Assembly: GCF_021440195.1 (NCBI RefSeq)
Contig: NZ_JAJTSZ010000001.1
Span: 1,364,001-1,428,000 of the forward strand
DNA from: Dyadobacter sp. CY356
GTDB lineage: Bacteria > Bacteroidota > Bacteroidia > Cytophagales > Spirosomataceae
Direction of reading: 5' to 3'
Length of the DNA: 64,000 nt
Shown here: one piece after another, positions 28,264 through 37,547 of the stretch
How the letters are laid out: every line of letters starts with the position of its first letter
How positions within the stretch are numbered: position 1 is the stretch's first letter
Program-made: the position numbers and the translations under genes
The notes under the pieces: generated by a model
Database searches by the model: none
The model's input: the letters and a program-made list of their open reading frames with translations, nothing else
Told to the model about the DNA's origin: nothing

Positions 28264-28608
28264 TTATTTGTCCAGTTTTTTAGTGGCCCCAAACCCCGCA
28301 AACAGCGAAGCACCGGCGGCCGTGAATATAGATGCAGGATATAAGGCGTCCTGGTCTAATAAAGTGTATGTAGCCAGTAGCAAGGCTATGAAAATACCTA
28401 AACCGATTCCGAGCAACAGGAAGGCCAGGTTCAAAAGAATAAGTCTGAAAAATTGACTGCTGTTTGGGCGGCCGTTCATAAAAATCGATGCATCGACTCC
28501 TTTCTCTATGAGCGCTAAACGTTCCTTATTACGCGTAGATAGATAAAGATAAAAAATGCCAAAAATCGATAGAAACAGGCTTATAGGTATCAGGATGCTT
28601 CCGTTCAT
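28264..28608 (-). CDS. DUF6249-like small membrane protein
   Basis: The 114-residue protein has an N-terminal membrane segment (ILIPISLFLSIFGIFYLYL), a short cytoplasmic loop with the family-like phrase NKERLALIEKGVDASIF, and two further membrane segments. In Bacteroidota such DUF6249 proteins usually lie next to an ECF sigma factor, as here, where the sigma gene is divergent 140 bases away. This suggests that both belong to one regulatory unit. No catalytic residues are visible. Confidence 0.75.
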   Translation of the reverse strand: MNGSILIPISLFLSIFGIFYLYLSTRNKERLALIEKGVDASIFMNGRPNSSQFFRLILLNLAFLLLGIGLGIFIALLLATYTLLDQDALYPASIFTAAGASLFAGFGATKKLDK

Positions 28609-28766
28609 CGCTTAATTGTTTAAATGATTGCTGTGTTTTTTGACTTGGACGACAAGTATTTCTTCCAGGTTACAAACATTGAAAATAATTTTTATGCTGA
28701 TGGTTGTAACCATACTGCACGGGTTGTCGTCTGACCCTTCAAGACAAGGTGAAAATCAAGCTTTTG

Positions 28767-29357
28767 ATGGACAGATTCAGTGATCAGCATTATATCAACC
28801 GAGTAATAGCAGGATATTCAAATGAGTTTGCTGTGCTGGTCGACCGTTATAAGAATCTGGTATTTACTTTGGCATTTAGAATGATTAAAGACCGGCAGCA
28901 AGCCGAAGAGGTCTGCCAGGATGCGTTTGTGAAAGCTTACAAGTCGCTTTATACATTCAAAGGTGACTCCAAATTTTCAACCTGGATTTACAAAATCACT
29001 TATAACACCTGTCTGGATCATTTGAAAAAATTTAAAAAGCAAAAAGGTGCCGTTTACCTCGAGGATTTAAGTGGGTATGAGCTAACAGCAATTGAAAACA
29101 TCCTGGACGATATTGCGGAAGAAGAAAAAAATAGAAAAATTCAGCAGTCTCTGGATTTACTGCCCGCTCAGGACGCATTTTTACTGGTTTTGTATTATTT
29201 TGATGATCTGACCATAGAAGAAATTGCAAAGGTTATAGGGGTAAATGCAAATAACATTAAGATCAGACTCTTTAGAAGCAGAAAAAAGTTGGCTTCCATT
29301 TTAAGAGAACAGTTAGCACCAGAAATAATCGCATATTATGAAAATGGAAATAGATAG
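28767..29357 (+). CDS. ECF RNA polymerase sigma factor
   Basis: The protein of about 196 residues has sigma-70 region 2 (FAVLVDRYKNLVFTLAFRMI, then AEEVCQDAFVKAYKSL and FSTWIYKITYNTCLDHLKK) and region 4 (LPAQDAFLLVLYYFDDLTIE, then VIGVNANNIKIRLFRSRKKL). The start may be the ATG at 28767 or the GTG at 28749; I prefer the ATG because homologues begin close to DQHYINRV. The following gene overlaps its end by 20 bases and encodes a small membrane protein that may be its anti-sigma factor. Confidence 0.92.
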   Translation: MDRFSDQHYINRVIAGYSNEFAVLVDRYKNLVFTLAFRMIKDRQQAEEVCQDAFVKAYKSLYTFKGDSKFSTWIYKITYNTCLDHLKKFKKQKGAVYLEDLSGYELTAIENILDDIAEEEKNRKIQQSLDLLPAQDAFLLVLYYFDDLTIEEIAKVIGVNANNIKIRLFRSRKKLASILREQLAPEIIAYYENGNR

Positions 29358-29757
29358 GCAATTGGAAGGTTTTGCCGACCATATCATGGAGGCTGCTGCA
29401 TTGGAATCTACTTCGGTCGATTTCACCTCAAAGGTGATGTTGCAGGCATTGGCCAGTCAAAAAAGTGATGTCACATTATATAAACCCTTGATTTCAAATT
29501 CAGTGTTTGCCGGAGTTTTGGTGTGTTTCATTGCAGCGTTTATTTATCTGCCTGAAAATACCACACCGCAGAACATGTACTGGTTATCTTATCCCGATTT
29601 CAGTCCGATTTATGATCTGGCCGCTTCCTCTGTTTTTAAATTTTCGGAAATGACCACTTACACGATAGTTTTTGCGACGCTGGTATTATTTGTGCAAATC
29701 TGTATTCTTAAAAAACATTTTGACAATCAATTCGAAAAATGCAACATGCAAGCATAA
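29338..29757 (+). CDS. Small membrane protein, candidate anti-sigma factor
   Basis: The 139-residue protein has a soluble N-terminal third of about 45 residues (QLEGFADHIMEAAALESTSV, then FTSKVMLQAL), a membrane segment at about residues 56-76, a short periplasmic loop rich in Tyr/Pro, and a second membrane segment near residue 112. It overlaps the sigma gene by 20 bases. Position and topology match membrane anti-sigma factors of ECF sigma genes in Bacteroidota; I see no zinc-finger motif. I infer the anti-sigma role from context only. Confidence 0.7.
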   Translation: MKMEIDRQLEGFADHIMEAAALESTSVDFTSKVMLQALASQKSDVTLYKPLISNSVFAGVLVCFIAAFIYLPENTTPQNMYWLSYPDFSPIYDLAASSVFKFSEMTTYTIVFATLVLFVQICILKKHFDNQFEKCNMQA

Positions 29758-30027
29758 AACGAATCTTCGAACGCAACAGGAGCAGCATCGGGCTATGTAC
29801 ATCCACAGACGTTCAAATTTAAGAGGGCGAAATTCCTATTTGAGCGAGCTATAAGGAGTATGTTTTTAAAATGTTGGAAAGTAGCAGGCTCAATAAATAA
29901 GGCAGGATCTTCACCGCTCTTAGAAGATCAAGCGTTAATTGCTCTTCTTCTTATAGGGTCATTGGCCTGAATTTTTATTTTCATTATATAATTTATCTAT
30001 TACCCACTACAAAAACAGCCAATTAAA

Positions 30028-30660
30028 ATGAAAAGTAAAACAGTTTTAATGTCCGTAATGCTTACCAGTTTGTTTTTCGCCTGCAATAAGTCCGGCAAAG
30101 CTGATACCCTTGGTGAAAAGTCCGTACCACAAGCTATTACTAACCCATCTTTGAAGGAAACGGCCAACAACTCACTTCCTGACTCGATTGACCTAAGCAA
30201 ATTTCCTTTCAGTGAAAAGAAGTTGGGCGCGTTTCCATTTATTAGTCCTCCGGCAGATATAGTCCCTCTGAATAAGCCACTTACCCGCGATTTTGACAGG
30301 TTGTTTTTTCCGACTAAGGAAGGGATGATTCCATTGGAAGGGAAGGTGTATAAAGCTTTTTTAACGAGTGTCACAGGTAAAGAATGGTCGTTGCCCTATT
30401 TCGAAAAAAGTTACAAAGATCTAATCACAGCGGCAGGTGGTGTGCTGGTGTTTCAAGGGAAAGTACCACAGAAGGAACTTAACCGTATTAAAGACGAGGT
30501 TACCTATTTCGGTGAGGAGGGCTCGATTGATTATACCAACAATTTGGTGAGAGTTTACGCAATCCGTAGAAAACATGGAGAACATATCTTTGTGCAATTC
30601 TCAGGATATAGTGCAGGAGGATCCATTCAGATTCTTCAACTGCCCAACGCTGGTAAGTAA
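30028..30660 (+). CDS. Hypothetical lipoprotein
   Basis: The 210-residue protein begins with a lipoprotein signal peptide (TSLFFACN, Cys at residue 19) followed by a low-complexity linker. The C-terminal domain contains FEKSYKDLITAAGGVLVFQGK and VRVYAIRRKHGEHIFVQFSG, alternating beta strands and helices, similar in style to the lipoprotein domain often found before an OmpA module, though no OmpA domain is attached. I do not recognise a named family. A GC-rich hairpin follows the stop codon. The promoter region upstream is AT-rich. Confidence 0.75.
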   Translation: MKSKTVLMSVMLTSLFFACNKSGKADTLGEKSVPQAITNPSLKETANNSLPDSIDLSKFPFSEKKLGAFPFISPPADIVPLNKPLTRDFDRLFFPTKEGMIPLEGKVYKAFLTSVTGKEWSLPYFEKSYKDLITAAGGVLVFQGKVPQKELNRIKDEVTYFGEEGSIDYTNNLVRVYAIRRKHGEHIFVQFSGYSAGGSIQILQLPNAGK

Positions 30661-30679
30661 TCGTCTAAGGTATGCGCCC

Positions 30680-30713
30680 AGCGGTGGGAGAAGTTTTTAT
30701 TCCTCCCACCGCT
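30680..30713 (+). terminator. Hairpin after the lipoprotein gene
   Basis: AGCGGTGGGAG (30680-30690) pairs perfectly with CTCCCACCGCT (30703-30713) around a T-rich 12-base loop, 20 bases after the stop codon. No T-tract follows, so termination efficiency is uncertain. Confidence 0.5.
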
Positions 30714-30746
30714 CGGTATATTAGCAGCAACGCAGCTACGGCTGAG

Positions 30747-30935
30747 CTATTTTAAACACAGCTGAATTGCTACGCTAATTAGCCAGATGAACAGTCCGAA
30801 CACAAAAGTTCCGACAGCGGTAAAGACTAGCGAAATGTATTTTCGAAAAGAATTCAACCGGCTCAAAAACTTGTGATAGCAGTATCTAATACCCAACCCT
30901 ACCAGTAGGACTTGATAGCCAAGTTCATCATGCAC
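30747..30935 (-). CDS. Possible small membrane protein
   Basis: This 62-codon frame encodes one clear hydrophobic helix (SLVFTAVGTFVFGLFIWLIS) and a positively charged stretch before it. It might be a real small gene or the end of a larger decayed one; no ribosome-binding sequence or family resemblance supports it. Confidence 0.3.
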   Translation of the reverse strand: MHDELGYQVLLVGLGIRYCYHKFLSRLNSFRKYISLVFTAVGTFVFGLFIWLISVAIQLCLK

Positions 30936-30997
30936 CAGATCGCAATGGCAGTATCGCTTAATGGTTTGTTGACCAAAATTAAGAAATGCAAATCAGA

Positions 30998-31543
30998 TCA
31001 AAAGGTGCTTCTTACCCTGCTTAGGGTTTCTGGTGTCACATTAAGGTAGGAGGCAATAAGTTTCAGTGGAAAGCTTTGGAGAGTCTCAGGTCTGGTACTG
31101 ATCAAGTGATTGTATTTTTCGGAAGGCGATGTAACACTATCAAAATAATACATTCTCCTAAGTGCTCCTTCCAGAATTTTCCCCAATTGAAGAAAGACGG
31201 GTGAGATCGCAATAAGGGCGTGCATTGCATGAATGTTTAGTTCCAAAACGCTTGTTTCTATATTTGCTTTGATTATATTTTCTGAGGGTAGCTGCGAAAT
31301 AAAACTGGAATAATTCAATGCCCATTCGCCAGAAAGGTGAAGATCGATTACGTTTTTCTCAATATCATCATAGCGGAACTGATAGGCAGATCCAGCAGTG
31401 ATAAATTAGACAGACTGGCAAACCTGCCCCTTACCGAGTAATATTTCGTTTTTGATGATTTTTTTCGGTATCAAATATTTATTCAGCTTCTGAAAGTCGG
31501 ATTCAGAAAAACTACCTACTTTGTCTAGGTCCGTTCTTAGCAT
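30998..31543 (-). pseudogene. Crp/Fnr family transcriptional regulator with an internal stop codon
   Basis: From ATG 31543 one frame reads through to 30998 with a single TAA (31406-31408 on the plus strand) at residue 46. The 181-residue product has the cyclic-nucleotide-binding-like beta-roll (LGKGQVCQSV, stop, FITAGSAYQFRYDD) and a C-terminal winged-helix motif (FPLKLIASYLNVTPETLSRV), the Crp/Fnr layout of Bacteroidota. The stop replaces what is normally a tyrosine codon (QSV-x-FITAG), a one-base change. The longest intact part (31318-30998) lacks the sensor half, so function is probably lost. Confidence 0.85.
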
Positions 31544-31611
31544 GTGAATTGGATTACTGGCTAAAAGTGTCAAGCATTAGTCTTATCCACAAAACTACAA
31601 GATGTCCTGGG

Positions 31612-31980
31612 TTATTTACTTTTAAATTCACCTATATGCCATAATATTCCGGAAGGATCGTGCAAAAAACATTCGCTGCCCCAATGATCTACCTTTATTA
31701 CACTTAATTTTACCTCTTTGTATTTACCCGTCAGATTTAGCGCCAATAGCTCATTGTAATAGTTTTCAATGTTTTCCACTTCCAGAAATACCATGGTATT
31801 GTCTATCCAGTCCTTCACATAAGCGTCTTGAAGATAGAATGCTAACTGATCAATTCTAAATACGGAAAGCTCAGGGGATAGCACACTTTCAATAAAACCC
31901 CAATCGCGGTAAAATGCCCTGGAAAGCATAAAGTCCTTTGCACCTAAGAATGGCCTGATAGAAGAAGCACTTTTTGTCAT
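31612..31980 (-). CDS. VOC (glyoxalase/bleomycin-resistance) family protein
   Basis: The 122-residue protein is one vicinal-oxygen-chelate domain: RPFLGAKDFMLSRAFYRDWG at the N-terminus, SVFRIDQLAFYLQDAYV in the middle, and the closing motif SECFLHDPSGILWHIGEF. Its pattern is close to the bleomycin-resistance-like branch. No metal ligand pair typical of glyoxalase I is obvious. It stands alone between decayed genes. Confidence 0.85.
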   Translation of the reverse strand: MTKSASSIRPFLGAKDFMLSRAFYRDWGFIESVLSPELSVFRIDQLAFYLQDAYVKDWIDNTMVFLEVENIENYYNELLALNLTGKYKEVKLSVIKVDHWGSECFLHDPSGILWHIGEFKSK

Positions 31981-32343
31981 AACCTATGATATTTATAATG
32001 AAAGACAAAAGTAGAGAAGCATTTTTATAAACTTTCTTGATTGAAATCAAGAAACACAATTGTTGATGATTTTGCAAAAAAAATTAACCAATGTTTCATG
32101 GTAATGCTGGCAGGGCAGTATAGGTTTTGACCCCTTAAATGTAGCAATACCGATGAAAATGTATTGTACGCATTTTCCAGTAGCATCATTCTCCGGGAGA
32201 TTTTGCAGCTATTGTGCAGAGGGGAACTCTTCAAGCTTGACATATCCCATTGGCGCTGCAAACAAGATCATATCTAATACTTCTTGTGAGAGCGCCATAT
32301 TGCTACTGTTTGGCGTTTTCAAGTTTACGGTTTAGGTCAAACA
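31981..32343. other. Intergenic region with a possible interrupted minus-strand gene
   Basis: On the minus strand a frame from about 32300 to 32040 reads MALSQEVLDMILFAAPMGYV, continues to a TAG near residue 30 and resumes in the same frame (LQNLPENDATGKCVQYIF). It has the look of a small decayed gene, but I do not recognise it. Confidence 0.3.
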
Positions 32344-32834
32344 TCAATCCAGATAATTAGGCGGGTACAGTTTTTGGCCATGCTTTTCGGCAATCTGAGA
32401 AATCCTTTTTAGATCTTCTTCGGACCAAACCGGATGAGGTAAAAAGATGCCTGCTTCAACCGGGGTACCGATCTCTTTGAAAAATACATCCAGTCCGGCC
32501 GGGATCACGGTACATAAAAGGTGCGCCATTTCGTTGCTGTTATTCTTGAAACAATGCACCTCCCACCTTTGGGGATATTTACGAATGAGCCTTGTTTTGC
32601 TGCATAACCACCGGTTTCGGTTTTAAAGTCAATCTCACCAGCTACCACATAAAACATCTCCTCTATATCTGCATGTGCATGCGGACCGGGGCCACCACCC
32701 GACGGCACAAGCATGTCAATTACAGCATAAGCTCCCTGGTTTTGTTTGCCTGAAATTACAATGCGGTAGGTATCTCCCACAACCGAAAAGTGTTCACCCT
32801 GATCCTGGTTTACGGTTATAATGTTGTCTATCAT
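32344..32834 (-). pseudogene. Cupin-domain protein split by a frameshift
   Basis: The first frame (32834 to about 32562) holds the cupin core: SGKQNQGAYAVIDMLVPSG, the metal-binding GPGPHAHADIEEMFYVVAGE and GSFVNIPKGG. A one-base deletion in the G-run (CCC at 32562-32564 on the plus strand) shifts the frame; the second (to 32344) supplies the expected continuation VHCFKNNSNEMAHLLCTVIP and a helical tail ending HGQKLYPPNYLD. Together they make a normal cupin of about 163 residues, related to quercetin 2,3-dioxygenase-like proteins. The metal site (HxH near residue 57, Glu, and the later VHCF histidine) is still encoded. Confidence 0.78.
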
Positions 32835-33283
32835 AACAGGTACATTTTGTGTAATTATTAAATATGTTTAAAAACCTTTATGGTAACGGGCAAAAGTCAG
32901 TGTAAGCGTTGCACCTGGTGTATACCGCCTGTTAACATCCATGTGTGTTAAGAATGCATCTTTTTGCATCCTTCGACTTGGTACCAAATTAAAGTTGACC
33001 GGTATCAGCATAGAGTCTAAATCATCGGTTGCTGCTGTTTTCCGCTTTTTTTAAAACCTTCCCGGTGCATTACCCTTAATAGGTCTTTTTCAAGTCAATT
33101 CATTGAGAAAGATAACCTGTGGCGGTGCTTATGGTCATGCAGGCCATTATAATGTGGTCCTGTAAAAGAACCCCGTTTTTGCCACTCGTTAGTGATATGC
33201 TTTCATTTAACCGCTGCCAGATTGATTTATTTATCACAGCGCAAATGTAGATACCTTCTCAGGCTTAAAATAGCGCTCAACGA
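32835..33283. other. Intergenic region, possible barrel remnant
   Basis: A minus-strand frame (about 33045 to 32872) without a start codon reads NLVPSRRMQKDAFLTHMDVN and ends RRYTPGATLTLTFARYHKGF and a stop, resembling the last strands of an outer-membrane barrel. I see nothing else. Confidence 0.3.
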
Positions 33284-34282
33284 CTAAAAAGTAGTCCTAT
33301 CCGACAGTGTATATTTTTTAGGGGTAATACCGTAGTGCTTTTCAAAAAGCCTTGAAAAGTGGCTCAGGTTGCTAAACCCAAGCCGGTAAGCTGCTTCGGA
33401 AACGGAATAACCTGCATGTTTCAGCAAAAAGCCTGCTTGCTGCATTCTTTCGTTCTGATAATAATTATAAATGGTATCCCCGAAGATCTGCTTAAATAAT
33501 TGCTTCATTTTTGTCTCGCTCATCCCGGTCATTTGGGCAAGAGCGCTCAGCTGCGGGGGCTGACTCATGTCTGCAAGGATCGCGGTCCTGATAACGTAGA
33601 GTTTATCGATGTCTGATTTATTTACCGGGCTTTGTTTTTTGGTAGTCCTGTCAAGCAACCTATCAAATAGCAGGTATATCAATTCACGCGCTTTTATGGT
33701 ATAAAGCATGTCACTGAGTTTGTCTTGCTCATTTATCTCAGAGACCTGCCTGAGCACGCGCGCCACTTCAGGATGCATTTTTTCGTGATAAAAGAACAGG
33801 GTGTCGCCATGAAGAATCGTTTCCAAAGGACCGTCTGTTTTGCTACCTATGCGCAAGAGCGCAGAAAGCACCTGCCTACTGATGCCAATCACCCCAAAAT
33901 AAACCTCAACATTAGCAGGGAAAATCGTCTCGGTAGCAAGCGCAGTAGCAGCGATTTGAATGGATGAACCATTGGTTTTTAAAAATTGTACCGCACTCTT
34001 CCTTTCAGCGGTAAAAGCCGTGGGTATTTCTTTACTATTGAACACAATGGATATTAGTTCACTGCTTTCCGGTGGTGATTTACGCTTTAAATGAAAATCC
34101 TCTTTCAGTCTATAGTGGTGTAGCACGAATTTAAAGCCTGGTTCCACCTCAACCATTTTGATATGACCCTTACCCATATCCGCAGGTATTTTAAGGCCAT
34201 TGTTAATTACGCGGATATTGAACCTTTCACCGAAGCTTTGCACAAAATCAAAACCGGGCTGGACTGTAAATTCAAAAGTCAT
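33284..34282 (-). CDS. AraC family transcriptional regulator
   Basis: The 332-residue protein has a long ligand-binding N-terminal part of the type seen in PchR-like regulators (no cupin motif stands out) and a C-terminal AraC domain: PQLSALAQMTGMSETKMKQL, then IFGDTIYNYYQNERMQQAGF, and the second helix-turn-helix YSVSEAAYRLGFSNLSHFSR ending in KHYGITPKKY. It stands alone in the decay zone; neither neighbour is an obvious target. All DNA-binding features look intact. Confidence 0.9.
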   Translation of the reverse strand: MTFEFTVQPGFDFVQSFGERFNIRVINNGLKIPADMGKGHIKMVEVEPGFKFVLHHYRLKEDFHLKRKSPPESSELISIVFNSKEIPTAFTAERKSAVQFLKTNGSSIQIAATALATETIFPANVEVYFGVIGISRQVLSALLRIGSKTDGPLETILHGDTLFFYHEKMHPEVARVLRQVSEINEQDKLSDMLYTIKARELIYLLFDRLLDRTTKKQSPVNKSDIDKLYVIRTAILADMSQPPQLSALAQMTGMSETKMKQLFKQIFGDTIYNYYQNERMQQAGFLLKHAGYSVSEAAYRLGFSNLSHFSRLFEKHYGITPKKYTLSDRTTF

Positions 34283-34997
34283 TCCTGAAAATATATTTTC
34301 TTTCTAAGAATTCCACCAATTGCTCGTTAAGTTATGCTTTACCCACGAGAATTTGCTTAAAGTTTTTTTCATTCTTCACTTCGCATATACATAGTAGCTC
34401 CAAGGAGCAAAGAAGATGCATAGTCAAGAGTAAGAAGACTGTTTAGAACTAACAATGAGATGGAAACCCAGATGGCATGACGAAAAAGTATTCCTGCTCA
34501 GCTATGATGTAAAAATTGGTTAAAGTGAGTGTTAGATAAATTATAAGTTATTTCGGCAGTGGCCGCCGCAAAAAGTGGACAGGTTTTGCGTGGCAAGATC
34601 TTCTGAACTAAATCCTGTGTAGTCAGATTTGCGCGTTCTCTTTCAAGATTTTATCGATGTTGAAATCTCGATAATCTAACTTTTATGAAAAGTAAATGTT
34701 CATCAATAAAGGGAGAAGATATGCTGATCAGGCTTGCAAACTGGTACAAAGTCTTTCTGAGCATATAAGGGGTTGGCTTTTATATCCCAACGTGTTGTGT
34801 TTAAAAATGTCATCATCTTTAAGCTTGCCATCCGCACAATTGGGTGCATATAAAGATGTAAGCTCCATGCAGAAACTGGAAGACTTTTCCCTGACCTTCG
34901 TGCTTTTTAACTTACAAAACGATCCTGCTGTTTCCGCCTTGATCAGCAAGGGGGAGTCAAAGAAGACAGAAACAACAGGCTGATACTTGACATCTAC
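34283..34997. other. Intergenic region without a supported gene
   Basis: A plus-strand frame of 95 codons (34696-34983) overlaps a minus-strand frame of 73 codons; neither shows domain-like composition or a convincing start. I leave both uncalled. The stretch 34300-34560 is AT-rich and featureless. Confidence 0.35.
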
Positions 34998-35561
34998 TCA
35001 GCTTTGATTTCCTTCGTTGAGACAGGTAAATACTTCCCGATAGAACTCAGGATGTGACTGCCAGGTCTGTCCGGTTACCATATTTCGGTCGCGGATGGCC
35101 TGTTGGGTAGAATAAGTTCCTCCTGCCATCTCAATTTCTGTTCGTACGTGTTCGTAAGCGGTTAAATTGCGATTGTTTGCCAATCCGGCTGTCACAAGAA
35201 TCTGGATACCGTGGCAGATAGCCAAGACCCATTTACCCTTCCTGTCAAACTCACGGACCACTTCCAAAAGTGCGGCATGGTTGCGCAGGTATTCCGGAGC
35301 GCGGCCACCAAGAAGCAAAATAGCATCATAATCGTCAACTACCACCTGCTCAATTGTCAAGTCTGAGTTAAGGCAATAGCCAGGACGCTCCACATATGTA
35401 TCCCAACCGGCTTCGAAATCGTGCATCACCAAGTGAAGTCGGCGTTTGCTAGGAGCGGCAATAACGGCAGTATCGCCTTCTTCCTGAAAGCGGTGAACGG
35501 CATAAAGGGTTTCATAACTTTCACCACCATCTCCGGTGATGATCAAGATTTTACGATTCAT
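34998..35561 (-). CDS. DJ-1/PfpI family protein
   Basis: The 187-residue cytoplasmic protein has the DJ-1/PfpI fold: KILIITGDGGESYETLYAVH, the acidic residue region, DDYDAILLLGGRAPEYLRNH, and the nucleophile elbow VLAICHGIQILV with the cysteine in AICHG near residue 118. ITAYEHVRTE and VTGQTWQSHPEF close the domain as in PfpI-type proteins. Members act as glyoxalase III, deglycase-like or chaperone proteins; which applies here cannot be told. No operon partner is visible. Confidence 0.88.
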   Translation of the reverse strand: MNRKILIITGDGGESYETLYAVHRFQEEGDTAVIAAPSKRRLHLVMHDFEAGWDTYVERPGYCLNSDLTIEQVVVDDYDAILLLGGRAPEYLRNHAALLEVVREFDRKGKWVLAICHGIQILVTAGLANNRNLTAYEHVRTEIEMAGGTYSTQQAIRDRNMVTGQTWQSHPEFYREVFTCLNEGNQS

Positions 35562-35906
35562 TGTATAAAGGTTTGGACAAGGAATGTATATTGAGCCATT
35601 TTTCTGGCTAATCAGTTAAAAGCCAAATCATACGAGTTCTACCGGTTATGGTTGATTTAATCTTCTTTTTAATGATATTTACCAATAAGGGTTAGAAGGT
35701 TGTCGAACGGTCAATTGGCTGTCTTGCGCTTGTAAAGTTAAAGGATGGCAACCATTACTGAATTGTATGTTAAGCACTTATGATAGTATTGAACGCCCGT
35801 ATTTGTATTCTTTGAAACCATTTTCTTGGATAACCATAAAAATAAGTTTAATATTTTTATGTAATTGATATTTACGCTGGGACTGTATTTCTTACACCAT
35901 CAAACC
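35562..35906. other. Intergenic region, AT-rich
   Basis: I see no gene or repeat. The region separates the DJ-1 gene from the pseudogene at 35907 and presumably carried both promoters. Confidence 0.4.
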
Positions 35907-36958
35907 ATGAAATATTCTATTTTTATTATTATCTTTTTTTCGGGTAACGTATTTGCCAACCAGTTGACATTGTCCTGATAGGTGTTTCCCATAATTATAG
36001 CAAATATCCTCAGCAGGATCTTTCAGCTATTTATGATAAAATCAGAAAATTTAATCCGACTGCTTTTTTTGGAGAGTTTTTAAGTAAGGAAGATGAACGA
36101 CTTGTCATGGATTATTGGTGTAAACAGGACAATATTCGACGGGTCGAAATACTAAGAAAAAATCGATATATAGCAGTGGATCTGCTTCCCAGGACCGTTG
36201 ATAGTTTAGTACACTTATCATTGCAAAAGCCAAATGATTATCATATAAAAGCTGATTTGGCACATGCCTATTATCTTAACCAGGATGTTTCAAATGGTCA
36301 TTACCAATTTTGGAAAGTTTTTAGCCAACTTCAGCAGGCACCTGATACATTGCTTGAAAACTACGTCAATAAATTACTTAGCCCACATCTTGATACAACG
36401 GGACGAAGTATGAAAAGGCTAAAAACCTCAGAATATGCGCTTATTGCATTTCCAATGATGCTGGAAATGAAAATCAAGGAATTACTTCCGATGGATTGCC
36501 AGGATTACGATTAGAATTGGACAGCATCCTCAACTGCCTTTTATCACAAATTTAAAAAATTCAAAGAAGACTCAGTTGCATCTTATACTAATGAGCTAAA
36601 GATACTACTCAATAGAAGAGATAAAGGATTTGTAAAAAACGCAGGTATCGAAAAAAAATCGAAAAACGTTACTGAATGGTTCAATACTGAGGAAGCCTCT
36701 GCGATCTTTGCCTCGGGGGACTTTTATTTTCCGGAAATGTACAGTTTAAAAAACTTTCCTAAACAGGAAATGCTTTCACAAATTCATTGGTGGCTAATGA
36801 GAAATAAAGTAATGTGCGACAATGTTGTAAAGCGGTCCAGGGCATTGGGTTTGAAAAGAGTCGTTGTTCTTGCCGGTGCCAATCACCGAAAGTATATGCA
36901 GGATATATTTAAAACAATGCCTAATGTAAAGGTTAGAAACATTAATGAAGTTAGGTAA
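35907..36958 (+). pseudogene. DUF5694/TraB-like protein, frameshifted and with an internal stop
   Basis: The gene begins with a signal peptide at ATG 35907 (MKYSIFIIIFFSGNVFANQ), shifts frame near 35955-35963, continues as VDIVLIGVSHNYSKYPQQDL and FNPTAFFGEFLSKEDERLVM, meets a TAG at 36512-36514, and goes on in the same frame (FYHKFKKFKEDSVASYTNEL) to ALGLKRVVVLAGANHRKYMQ and a TAA at 36958. Joined, it is an exported protein of about 350 residues in the style of DUF5694, whose members pair an N-terminal LxGxxH motif with a C-terminal GANH motif. Both motifs persist, but two lesions make it non-functional. Confidence 0.75.
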
Positions 36959-37547
36959 CTGTTTCTTTGATAGCTAAATGCCAAAAGGTATGTTTAAATT
37001 GACAATACTTTAAAATGCACAATTGTATAGACAACTGGCGGCATGCCTTACGCTTGCTTGCCGCGTATAAGTTACTGTTTTTGTAATTTTCCTTAATAAA
37101 GAATAATTAATTCTCTTTCGTAGGATTACAAGGTTTGTATTTACATTTCGCTATCCAAGCCGTTGACTTATACCACAGTATTCAAGCAAAAGGGGCGTAG
37201 ATTCAAAACTAATGATTCGTATTTATTGACAGACATGTTAAATTGTTAAGATCATTTGGTTTGATAAGCCTGCCGAGCCCTGATTTTAACACGAAACCAG
37301 TTTTATCCATAAGTCAAATTACATTTGATGATCAAACTTAAATAGAAATGATCCGATGATCATCAAACAGACCCGTGAGGTGGGTGTTTCGGTATTCATC
37401 GGTTGTTGATTTATCCCTGCACCTTTAATTGTTCCCGTTTTGTCTCTTGTGGGTTTGAACAAATGTTTTATCGAATTTGGGGTTTTCGTAATGCTGCCTG
37501 AAGGCATACTTTTTTCTCGAACAATCCTGAATCAATCAGTAGACAAT
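36959..37547. other. Intergenic region without a supported gene
   Basis: The plus-strand frame leading into the VOC gene is open from 37440, but its first 36 residues are not like the family and are probably untranslated. I see nothing else of note. Confidence 0.35.

Noticed and set aside
32872-33045. TonB receptor remnant
   Set aside because: The last residues resemble a barrel end, but the stretch is short and lacks a start or plug; left as an unassigned remnant.
34696-34983. 95-codon plus-strand frame as a gene
   Set aside because: It overlaps an antisense frame of similar length, with no recognisable domain, no convincing start region and a Ser/Leu-rich composition.
37440-37547. N-terminal extension of the VOC protein
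   Set aside because: The 36 extra residues are hydrophobic and unlike the family; an ATG at 37548 begins the domain exactly.
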